Shown here: one piece after another, positions 1-11,347 of the stretch | Layout: each line of letters begins with the position of its first letter | Position numbering within the stretch: position 1 is the first letter of the stretch | Source: Chrysomallon squamiferum | Taxonomy: Eukaryota > Mollusca > Gastropoda > Neomphalida > Peltospiridae | NCBI GenBank assembly: GCA_012295275.1 | Contig: CM022677.1 | Coordinates: 9,496,134 to 9,508,103, forward strand | Length of the DNA: 11,970 nt | Direction of reading: 5' to 3' | Program-made: the position numbers and the translations under genes | The notes under the pieces: generated by a model | Told to the model about the DNA's origin: nothing | Seen by the model: the letters and a program-made list of their open reading frames with translations, nothing else | Databases searched by the model: none

Positions 1-128
1 GATTCATAAAGGATTTGATGTGATACTGGAGTGGAAATAAATTGGTAGAAAAGAATTCTTAATTTAGTTATCATGAAATGAATATAATATTAGTTAGATA
101 ATTAGTTCATTAATTATTGTATTTACAG

Positions 129-215
129 GATGTCCGCGTATTAGATGCCGACGTTGGTGTCCTTATGGTATGAAGAGAAATAGATATGGCTGCACGCACA
201 TTTGTTCGTGTAGAG
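129..215 (+). CDS. Exon 1: antistasin-like module (type A, copy 1)
   Basis: The acceptor is tttacag and the donor gtacg; 87 bp, phase 1 at both ends. The frame reads CPRIRCRRWCPYG, then a basic loop and NRYGC, ending CSC-R: six cysteines in antistasin order. Eight of 28 residues are Arg/Lys and none is acidic. By family analogy the reactive-site P1 residue is the Arg just after the second Cys. Compared with its twin at 2954-3037 it carries a 3-bp in-frame insertion (an extra His between Cys4 and Cys5), so it is 87 rather than 84 bp. It is the first coding block in the window; the upstream 128 bp are intron. Confidence 0.8.
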
Positions 216-3200
216 GTACGATTGTACTTTGTTCAATGTATTATGTTCATATTTTTAAAATGTCACTGAAATATTGAGTACTTCGTTTGTTTGGCTTTTT
301 TGTTTATCTTGAGTTAGATTCTTTATACCTGTTTTTATTTTATTTAAATAGGCAGGTGTCCATCAGTGAGATATGTGGACTTTAGGAGGTGCAGAAGGAT
401 GCGTGTCCGTCGACAGTGTTCCAGAAAACGAAAATGTCCGAGAGGTAACTAGAACTAAGAACATTTATTAAATAGCCGACTTGATAACCTTTTAAAGTAT
501 TACTATTTTAATGATACGAAATAAGCGCTACCTTACGTTTCAGAGGTTCTTGTAATTGTTTTCTTTTATAATGCAAGAATTGAGAATTCACTGAAAATAT
601 TTCATTTATTTAATTAAGAAGATGGTGTGTAACGAATCGTTTCTTGCTTGTCACTGTTTTGTTTATCTGGAAGGAGAGAATATAGATGTGTAATATGTTA
701 CGGAAAGTTAATTCAGTAAATATTTTATTTTAGGGAAGGTTTGCTGTCCAGGTATTTGCGGTTCAAGTCGATGTTTAAGACGTAAAGCAAAACAATTTTC
801 ATTTTTTTTCTTCTACGGCTTTCCTTTTTATTTTATTTTTTAATGTTTTATTATTTTTTTCATTATTATTTTTATATTCTCCATCATGCTTTCAGACAGT
901 ATAGATTTCATAAAGATTAATATTGCTGGTACGATACTTTTATTATAATGTAATTGTGTTTAATTATTTCAGGATCCCAGACTGAAATGTAGAAGATTAT
1001 TATATAGTAATACGGTTATGTCAAAAACAGCATTGCCTGCAGATGTAATGGTAGTAACATTCGCTGTAACCAGTTTGGTTTTGGCTTATTTCTTTGACAT
1101 AAAATTCAATATTTTGTTTTTGAAATCTGAAATATAATTTTAATGCTGTGTTTTCACATATAACTTTCAGCCCGATGTCCCAGGCTTAGATGCAGACTAG
1201 GATGTCGACATGGATATCTCAAAGACAGATACGGCTGCAGACGCTGCCGATGTCGACGTAAGTAAAAATGTACATTTCGCTCTACAGAAATTTAATGTTT
1301 TGAAAGATGATGTTGTGCTTGTCCTTCTTAATATCACGTAGGGATGAATCGACGGATGCAGACGCGATTTTTACCGTAAAGTGTAAATAAAACTGTAGAA
1401 AGAAAGTAAAATATTGGCTATTATAAACTCGATACAAAATAATGCTTTGAATTCCTTAAGTTTATTTATGTATTTATATATTTATTTATTTATTTATTTG
1501 TTATTTTTTATTATTATTATTATTACCATTGTTATCATTATTATTATTTTTATTTATTTATTTAAGTTTTTTCTTGCTAAATGTATATTTTTATTATTGT
1601 AATTTTGGGGTTTTTTTACAGGATGTCCACGTATAAGGTGCAGTCGTTGGTGTCCGTATGGTCTGAATAGAAATAGATATGGCTGTAAGATTTGTTCTTG
1701 CAGAGGTAAGATGTTACTTTCTTCTACATGTTATAGTGATAGTTTTTAAAATTACAGTTAGTAATGTTTTCGATTATGCGGAGTTAAATTCTTTACAGCT
1801 GTTTTTGTTTTATTTAAATAGGCAGGTGTCCATCAGTGAGATATGTGGACTTTAGGAGGTGCAGAAGGATGCGAGTCCGTCCACAGTGTTCCAGAAAACG
1901 AAAATGTCCGAGAGGTAAACTGAATTAAGAATACTTTTTAAACATATGATTTCATAGTTTTACAGAAACTCTTTCTATTCAGTCGCAGAAAATAAGCACT
2001 AAGTTGTAAATGCAATGGAGATTTTAAAGTATTCACAGTTTCCTTTGTTTTATGATCAAAGAATTTAAAATGCACTGAACATGTTTTAGTTATTTTAAGC
2101 TTAATTAAGATGGTGATAATGTAATCGTTTCTTTGTTGTCATGTTTTTTCTTTCTCTTAATCGGGAAAGGGAGAATATATGTGTATAATACGTTAAGGCG
2201 AGTTAAATTCAGTATACTCTGTGAATATTATATTTTAGGAAAGATTTGCTGTCCAGGTATTTGCGGTTCAAGACGATGCATAAGGGTCAGAAGTAAGTGA
2301 TTTAAAATGTTGTTCTTCTTCTTGTTTTATTCATTTAGGCTTATATATATATACTTATGGATATAGAAAATGTAGAGTTTATAAAATTAATATTGCTAAC
2401 ACGATACCTTTATGATAATGTAATTCTTTTCAATTATTCCAGCATGTCCCAGACGGAAATGTAGAAGATGTCGATACGGTTATGTGAAAAACAGATATGG
2501 TTGCAGCACTTGCAGGTGTAAAGGTAACAACATTCGCTCTAACCAGTTTGGTATTGGCTTATTTCGTTGACATATAATTCAATATTTTGTTTTCTCGATC
2601 TGAATTGTGAGTTTAATCCTGTTTTTTCACATATAACTTTCAGCACGATGTCCCAGGCTTAGATGCAGACGACGATGTCGACATGGATATCTCAAAGACA
2701 GATACGGCTGCAGAACTTGTCGGTGTAGACGTTAGTAAATGTATAATTTACTTTACAGAAAATTAATGTGGTGGAAAATGATGTTGTGATTGTCATTCTT
2801 AATGTGAGCTAGAACTAAATTCAGGGATTCATAAAGGATTTGATGTGATACTGGAGTGGAAATAAATTGGTAGAAAAGAATTCTTAATTTAGTTATCATG
2901 AAATGAATATAATATTAGTTAGATAATTAGTTCATTAATTATTGTATTTACAGGATGTCCGCGTATTAGATGCCGACGTTGGTGTCCTTATGGTATGAAG
3001 AGAAATAGATATGGCTGCACGATTTGTTCGTGTAGAGGTACGATTGTACTTTGTTCAATGTATTATGTTCATATTTTTAAAATGTCACTGAAATATTGAG
3101 TACTTCGTTTGTTTGTTTTTTTTTGTTTATCTTGAGTTAGATTCTTTATACCTGTTTTTATTTTATTTAAATAGGCAGGTGTCCATCAGTGAGATATGTG

Positions 3201-6200
3201 GACTTTAGGAGGTGCAGAAGGATGCGTGTCCGTCGACAGTGTTCCAGAAAACGAAAATGTCCGAGAGGTAACTAGAACTAAGAACATTTATTAAATAGCC
3301 GACTTGATAACCTTTTAAAGTATTACTATTTTAATGATACGAAATAAGCGCTACCTTACGTTTCAGAGGTTCTTGTAATTGTTTTCTTATAATGCAAGAA
3401 TTGAGAATTCACTGAAAATATTTCATTTATTTAATTAAGAAGATGGTGTGTAACGAATCGTTTCTTGCTTGTCACTGTTTTGTTTATCTGGAAGGAGAGA
3501 ATATAGATGTGTAATATGTTACGGAAAGTTAATTCAGTAAATATTTTATTTTAGGGAAGGTTTGCTGTCCAGGTATTTGCGGTTCAAGTCGATGTTTAAG
3601 ACGTAAGCAAAACAATTTTCATTTTTTCTTCTACGGCTTTCCTTTTTATTTTATTTTTTAATGTTTTATTATTTTTCATTATTATTTTTTATATTCTCCA
3701 TCATGCTTTCAGACAGTATAGATTTCATAAAGATTAATATTGCTGGTACGATACTTTTATTATAATGTAATTGTGTTTAATTATTTCAGGATCCCAGACT
3801 GAAATGTAGAAGATTATTATATAGTAATACGGTTATGTCAAAAACAGCATTGCCTGCAGATGTAATGGTAGTAACATTCGCTGTAACCAGTTTGGTTTTG
3901 GCTTATTTCTTTGACATAAAATTCAATATTTTGTTTTTGAAATCTGAAATATAATTTTAATGCTGTGTTTTCACATATAACTTTCAGCCCGATGTCCCAG
4001 GCTTAGATGCAGACTAGGATGTCGACATGGATATCTCAAAGACAGATACGGCTGCAGACGTTGCCGATGTCGACGTAAGTAATAATGGTATATAGGAAAT
4101 TGTTGTGATTGTAATCGGATTTACTGGTTCATTCAGGTCTGTCACAATAACGTTGAGTTAATTATAGATAGACTAACGAAAAAGTCTGTCATTGTGAAAT
4201 AATAAAAATGTAATGGATAGAGCTGTAGTGTTCGAAATTATAGAATATATCCTGACTGGCTGGTTACAGTTTACTGATGTCTTTCAATTTTAATTATCTC
4301 GGTTTCTGTGGTGATCCTGATGTAGCTAGTAATAGATATTAATGTATAGTCGAAACTGAAGTAGCCTACTATAGAAATGTATCAGTGTATGTCAGATTCT
4401 GTAGTAAACTATGCTGAAGTAGCTATACTGCACAGGCATCGGCAGCTAGTAATAAGGGGTATCAAAGAAGATATAGCTATTAACAGACGTGTATTAATGA
4501 TACAGTAGTAGCTAATAATATATGACAGATACTGGAGTAGCTAGTATTAGACAGATATCAGTGGTATGACAGATACTATAGTAGCTAGTAATAGACTGAT
4601 ATCAATGTATGATTATATACTGTAATAGCTAGTAATAGACAGATATATACTGTAATAAACAGATATCAATCTTTGATTATATACTGTAATAGATATCAAT
4701 CTGTAATAGATAGCATAGTATGATATACACTGTATTAGTAATCGATATCAACGTATGATATATATTGTATAGCTAGTAATAGACAGATATCAGTTTTGAT
4801 ATTTACTGCAGTAGCTAGTAATAGGTAGATATCAATATGATATATACTTCTCTAGCTAGTAATATACTGGTATCAATGTATAATAGATATTGTAGTAACT
4901 AGAAATAGTCAGATACTGTAGTAGCTAGTAGTAGATATATATCAATAATGTTGATATATATGCAATAGCTATTAATAGACAGGTATCAATGTATGATGAC
5001 ACTTAAATAACTAGTAATAGACTGGTATCAATGTATCATAGATACTGTAGTAACTAGAAATATATATCAATAATGATGATACTGTGCTAGTAACAGACAT
5101 ATATCAATGTATGATGATACTGAAATAGCTAGTGTTAGACATATATCAATGTATATCAGATTAGCTAGTAATAGACTGCTATCAATGTATGATAGATACT
5201 GTAGTAACTAGAAATAGTCAGATATATGCTGTTGTAGCTAATAGTAGACAAATATCAATGATATATACTGCAATAGGTAGTAATAGACAGATATCAATAT
5301 ATGATGATACTGTAGTAGCTAGTAACAGACGGATACCAATGTATGATGTTTCTGTAGTAGCTAGTAATAGACATATATCAATGTATATCAGATAACTGTA
5401 GTAGCTAGTAATAGACAATATCTCAATGTATGATGATACTGAAGTAGCTAGTAACAGACAATATCTCAATGTATGATGATACTGAAGTAGCTAGTAACAG
5501 ACAATATCTCAATGTATGATGATACTGAAGTAGCTAGTAACAGACAATATCTCAATGTATGATGATACTGAAGTAGCTAGTAACAGACAATATCTCAATG
5601 TATGATGATACTGAAGTAGCTAGTAATAGACAGATATCAATGTATGGCATATACTGTAGTAGCTAGTAATAGACATATATCAATGGTATGATGATACTGT
5701 AGTAGCTAGTAATAGACAGATATCAATGTATGATGATACTGTAGTAGCTAGTAATATACATATATCAATGGTATGATGATACTCTAGTAGCTAGTAATAG
5801 ACAGATATCAATGTATGATGATACTGTACTAGCTAGTAACAGATATATATATCAATGTATGGCAGATACTGTAGTAGCTAGTAATAGACAGATATCAGTG
5901 TTACTGAGATATATATCAAATAAAACTTTCTAGAACTTGTATTTTTAACTTTACATTCAGAATGTCCGAAAGTAGGTTGCCTCCGAATTTGTCCAAACGG
6001 ATTCAAGACTAATAGATACGGATGTCGCACTTGTAGATGTAAAGGTAAAACAGTTACTAACATGGAATTATTCTTATATAGCTTGCATATCTTACATTTA
6101 CCTTGGCCTCAAAAGATATTAACATTATATAAATATATCTTTTTTTAATTATTATTTGTTTAAATATTTTCATATAGTTATATATCTGCCTCATGTTACA

Positions 6201-7911
6201 ACATTTCATACACGCACGCACACAGACTGAGTTATCTCTAATGTTGTGAAATTACTTGCTAGCCATACCAGTTGGATGTGCACCTGTCAGGCCTGTCAGT
6301 CAGTTTTGGTGTGGAAAGAGGCCAGTCATAATCCAGTGTTCTGCTACACGACGATGTCCACGAGGTACGTAGATTTAAACTGGTAATTACTGCAACAACA
6401 ACAAGAGCAACTACTACAAATACTACTTTCATTATTACTGTTACAGCACCCACGTAATCCGTTACCAGCAGCAACAACAACTAATGTTACAACACCACCA
6501 CCACCACTACCAACAACAACATTAACAATAACAACTAAATACTGCTGATATTACTAGTACAGCTAATGCAACTACTAATACTATTATTACTTCTTCTTTT
6601 CCTGTGCTTACTGCTACTGATACCATTGCTGCAGTTAATAACAGCTATACTGTTGAGAAATAAAAGTATTTATTTAGGAGAATAAATACAATATAGTAAG
6701 AAACACAATGACCGTTACGCATAGGACAAAATATGACAGCTATAACAAAATCACCCATGTAATACGAGCTAACGGTTCGTTGGTTATGCATTTAATAAGA
6801 TAAGATAAAAGAGTTACAACGTATTTAACATATCTGACTTGTCTCTCTTTTTTCAGGAATGGTTTGCTGTCCAGACCAATGCGGTTCTAGATTTTGTCGA
6901 CCATTTAAATGTAAGTAATTAGAAACATCCACATACCCACATATAACATAAATGCAACAACTATACTTGAACGCAGACGCGCACGCACACACACACATTC
7001 AACATACGACTGTTACTAGTATTAATTCTGAAATGTGTTTAATTTCCTGCAACGGGCCATGTCCCTATGGCTTTTAATCGATAACTCTGGCTGTCAAACT
7101 TGTCAGTGTAAACGTAAGAATATTTATAAAAAATAAAAAAATCAAGAAACATCTATTTCTTTACTACTTTAACCGCTACTACAGTCACTACTATTACTAC
7201 TACCATACTACTTCTGCTATTACTGTTTATTTTACTATTACTACTACTACTCCTGCTATTACTACTACTAGTACTACCACTGCAACTGCTACTACTACTA
7301 GTCCTGCTATTACTCCTGCTGCTAATATCGTTATTACAATTACTCTACTATTGCTACTACTATTATTATTACTACTACTGCTGCTACTTCTGCTATTATA
7401 ACGACTACTATTCAACTATTACTACTACTACTACTATTACTACTTCTGCACTACTGTTACTACTACTACTACTTCTGCTATTACTACTGTTATTATTACT
7501 GCTACTACTACTGTTACTATTACCACTCTGCTACAATTTTTATTACTATTACTCTATTACTACTGCTGCTGTTAATACTATTTTTACCTTAATTATTACT
7601 TCTCTACTACTACTACTAAACTACTACTACCACTACACTACTACTATTACTAAACTACCACAACTAACTGTTATCGCAATTTCTATTGTTCTGCTTGCAC
7701 ACAGCAACTAGAAGACAATACGCAGTTAATGTGGTTATTTTGTTCATTTTCTAATTCACACAGCTGACTGGCGGTGTCCTCGCTACAAGTTTTCTCCCGC
7801 TCTCTGCTTCAGACGACCACGTCGTAGAGAATGTTCCCCATTCCGTAAATGTCCACGTGGTAAGTGCTGTTCTTTCATCCGGTAATATAATAATAAATTA
7901 TAATAAGCAAA

Positions 7912-7946
<35 letters not shown>

Positions 7947-9698
7947 ATTTCATTTTTAATAATATTATTAGTTACTGCTTTTGCTGTTTTCTGTTCTTAT
8001 TATTATAATTATTACTGCTGCTACTATTATTAGTACACGTATTTCTACTGTTATTACTACTACTACTACTACGACTACTTAACTATTGCTGTTATTGTTA
8101 TTATTCAGGAAACATCTGCTGTCCTGGTCCATGCGGTTCGTGGAAATGCGTGAGAACACGACGTAAGTAAAGTAAATAGTGAAACCATGCACAGCAAGGA
8201 CGATGACTTGAGATAACTAATCAACGAATAAACAAGTAAACAACGTCAGCGACAGGAAAAACAAATCAAAAGAAAGTAATAAAAAACCTAAAATGACATA
8301 AATGCGATAGTATTACTAGTACTACTACATATTAAGACAAAGACAAATGTTGCTTACTACTGCGACTATTACGATTACATACTGCCACTACGACTATTAC
8401 TATTACCATTGCTACTAGAACTATTACTATATACTGCGCCGACAGTTACTATTGTTTTACTATTACATATTACTACGAATACCACAATATACTACTATGA
8501 TTGCTATATATTCTATTATTACTGAATAATACGACGACAATTACTATATGTTACATGACAACTATTACTACTACTGATGTACACTATTATTATTTATATA
8601 TACCATGATACCATTAAATACTTCTGTGACTGTTACTATTATTACTAAGACAGTTACTACATAATACTATATATTTTACTACGATCATTACTACTACTTC
8701 TACTAAATCTGCTTTTCAATAGTACTACGTAATACTAGTACGACAAAGACTACATCATACTGCCACTACTTCGTTTGTTAGTACATGCTATTACCACTAT
8801 TACTATGTTTGTTACTTCATATAACGATTATTACGACTATTAATTCTGAAATATGTTTATTTTAGCAATTTGTCCCTTTACTGACTGCTTCAGGCCATGC
8901 CCCAATGGCTTTGTAATCGATAAATACGGATGTCAGACTTGTCAGTGTAAACGTAAGACTATTTACAGTGAAATCAAAATACATTTTCTAATTCTTTACT
9001 GCTGCTACTGCTACTACTACTGCTACTACTACTGCTACTACTTCTGCTATTACTACTACTACTTCTGCTATTACTACTACTACTGCTGCACTACTGTTAC
9101 TACTATTATTACTACTTCTGCTATTACTACTGCTGCTATTACTGCTACTACTACTGTTACTATTACTGCTACTACTACTGTTACTATTACTGCTACTACT
9201 ACTGTTACTATTACTGCTACTACTACTGCTGATATTACTGCTATTACTACTGTTACTATTACTGCTACTACTACTGTTACTATTACTGCTACTACTACTG
9301 TTACTATTACCTCTCTGCTACAATTTTTATTACTATTACTCTATTACTACTGCTGCTGTTAATACTATTTTTACCTTAATTATTACTTCTCTACTACTAC
9401 TACTAAACTACTACTACCACTACACTACTACTATTACTAAACTACCACAACTAACTGTTATCGCAATTTCTATTGTTCTGCTTGCACACAGCAACTAGAA
9501 GACAATACGCAGTTAATGTGGTTATTTTGTTCATTTTCTAATTCACACAGCTGACTGGCGGTGTCCTCGCTACAAGTTTTCTCCCGCTCTCTGCTTCAGA
9601 CGACCACGTCGTAGAGAATGTTCCCCATTCCGTAAATGTCCACGTGGTAAGTGCTGTTCTTTCATCCGGTAATATAATAATAAATTATAATAAGCAAA

Positions 9699-9729
<31 letters not shown>

Positions 9730-11254
9730 ATTTCATTTTTAATAATATTATTAGTTACTGCTTTTGCTGTTTTCTGTTCTTATTATTATAATTATTACTG
9801 CTGCTACTATTATTAGTACACGTATTTGTACTGCTATTACTACTACTACTACTACGACTACTTAACTATTGCTGTTATTGTTATTATTCAGGAAACATCT
9901 GCTGTCCTGGTCCATGCGGTTCGTGGAAATGCGTGAGAACACGACGTAAGTAAAGTAAATAGTGAAACCATGCACAGCAAGGACGATGACTTGAGATAAC
10001 TAATCAACGAATAAACAAGTAAAAACAAATAAACAAGTAAACAACGTCAGCGACAGGAAAAACAAATCAAAAGAAAGTAATAAAAAACCTAAAATGACAT
10101 AAATGCGATAGTATTACTAGTACTACTACATATTAAGACAAAAACAAATGTTGCTTACTACTGCGACTATTACTTACTGTCAGTTACCACTATTAATACA
10201 TACTACTATGACACTAACTATATTATTATTATTACATACTACTACTACGTATTACGAGTATTATTACATGTTACTACGAATACCAGAGCATATGTTATTA
10301 CTACTATGAATATGTTATTATATATAATACATCGATTATTACTACATATTACTATGACAACTATTACTACTACTGGTATATACTATTATTATTTCTATAT
10401 CTACGATATTACTAAATATCTCTTTCATATTATTACATATTACTATTACTACTACGACAGTTACTATATAATACTATATATGTATATATATATACTAATA
10501 CTACGACCATTACTACTATTTCTACTAATTCTGCTTTTAAATAGTACTATGTAATACGACCACACCATACTGCCACTACTACGTCTTTTACTACATGCTA
10601 CTACGACTTTTACTATGCTTGTTACTTCATATTACGACTATTGCGACTATTAATTCTGAAATATGTTTATTTTAGCAATTTGTCCCTTTACTGACTGCTT
10701 CAGGCCATGCCCCAATGGCTTTGTAATCGATAAATACGGATGTCAGACTTGTCAGTGTAAACGTAAGACTATTTACAGTGAAATCAAAATACATTTTCTA
10801 ATTCTTTACTGCTGCTACTACTACTACTACTGCTACTACTACTTCTGTAATTACTAATATTACTACTACTGCTACTACTAGTACTACTACTCCTGCTATT
10901 ATTACAACTATTACTGCTACTAATATTACTATTACTATTAATACTCCTGCTATTACTACAACTACTACTACTACTCTTACGACTACTGCTATTACTACTC
11001 TACTACTATTACCGCTGCTACTACTACTATTGTTACTGCTACTGTTATTACTACTATTGTTATTACTATTACTCTATTACTACTGCTGCTGTTAATACTA
11101 TTTTTACCTTTAGTATTACTGCTCGACCACTACTTCTACTCTACTACTACCACTGCTATTACAATACTATTATCTACATTTCTATTTTTCTAATTCTACA
11201 CTAGAACTAGAAGTAAACGAATGCAATTAGTGTGGTTGTTTTGGTAAATGTAAA

Positions 11255-11347
<93 letters not shown>

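Larger units (their letters stand above)
1..1265 (+). repeat. Segmental tandem duplication, left copy
   Basis: This stretch recurs at 2826-4082, about 2.8 kb downstream, with introns, exons and even the pseudo-exon nearly identical. The visible differences are mainly 1-3 bp indels in T or A runs, a 3-bp insertion in exon 1, a C/T change at 1244, and one extra A in the exon 3 donor. The left end lies at or before the window start. The match stops just past the donor of exon 5 (after gtaagtaa). Confidence 0.9.
2826..4082 (+). repeat. Segmental tandem duplication, right copy
   Basis: This is the second copy of window positions 1-1265, offset 2825 at its start and drifting by a few bases through indels. 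It carries exons 11, 12, 13, a pseudo-exon and exon 15. After gtaagtaa at the donor of exon 15 the two sequences diverge, and the minisatellite intron begins. Confidence 0.9.
7501..8372 (+). repeat. Tandem duplication in 3' array, left copy (exons 20-21)
   Basis: This segment recurs at 9288-10173 (offset 1787). Exons 20 and 21 are identical in nucleotides to exons 23 and 24, and the introns differ by only a few substitutions and indels. The unit also includes the antistasin exon upstream, so the full repeat period is about 1.8 kb. Confidence 0.9.
9288..10173 (+). repeat. Tandem duplication in 3' array, right copy (exons 23-24)
   Basis: Second copy of 7501-8372. It has one AAAT unit fewer and an extra 18 bp around 10020 caused by a local duplication of an ataaacaagtaaa motif. 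Confidence 0.9.

Noticed and set aside
1335-1375. Possible small exon relic (ggatgaatcgacggatgc region)
   Set aside because: It has a faint resemblance to antistasin codons, but no cysteine pattern, no phase-1 ends and no counterpart after exon 10 or exon 15.
1414-1602. 62-residue hydrophobic plus-strand open frame resembling a membrane peptide
   Set aside because: It is a translation of the TTTA/TTA repeat inside an intron, with no domain and no support from the other module copies.
5189-5469. Open frames on both strands in the minisatellite (68 and 83 residues) that look like a repetitive protein
   Set aside because: The 42-bp unit is a multiple of three and happens to be open in one frame per strand, but 41- and 43-bp variants break it repeatedly. 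There is no splice or start context.
5401-5640. Regular 43-bp repeats that could suggest a CRISPR array
   Set aside because: The units are directly contiguous with no unique spacers, in clearly eukaryotic intron sequence. This is a minisatellite.
5878-6063. Minus-strand 61-residue open frame over exon 16
   Set aside because: It is the antisense shadow of the antistasin exon; the cysteine pattern and splice sites are on the plus strand.
7227-7415. Minus-strand Ser/Asn/Val-rich open frame
   Set aside because: Translation of the reverse complement of TAC repeats, low complexity throughout.
8853-8865. ATG in the acceptor tract as an alternative translation start for the antistasin exon
   Set aside because: The ATG lies in the polypyrimidine region just before a good AG acceptor, and the exon is identical in three array positions. 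No promoter or signal peptide is visible.
10306-10554. 82-residue Tyr/Ile-rich open frame
   Set aside because: It is a product of degenerate TAC/TAT intron repeats, with no cysteine module or splice-site support.
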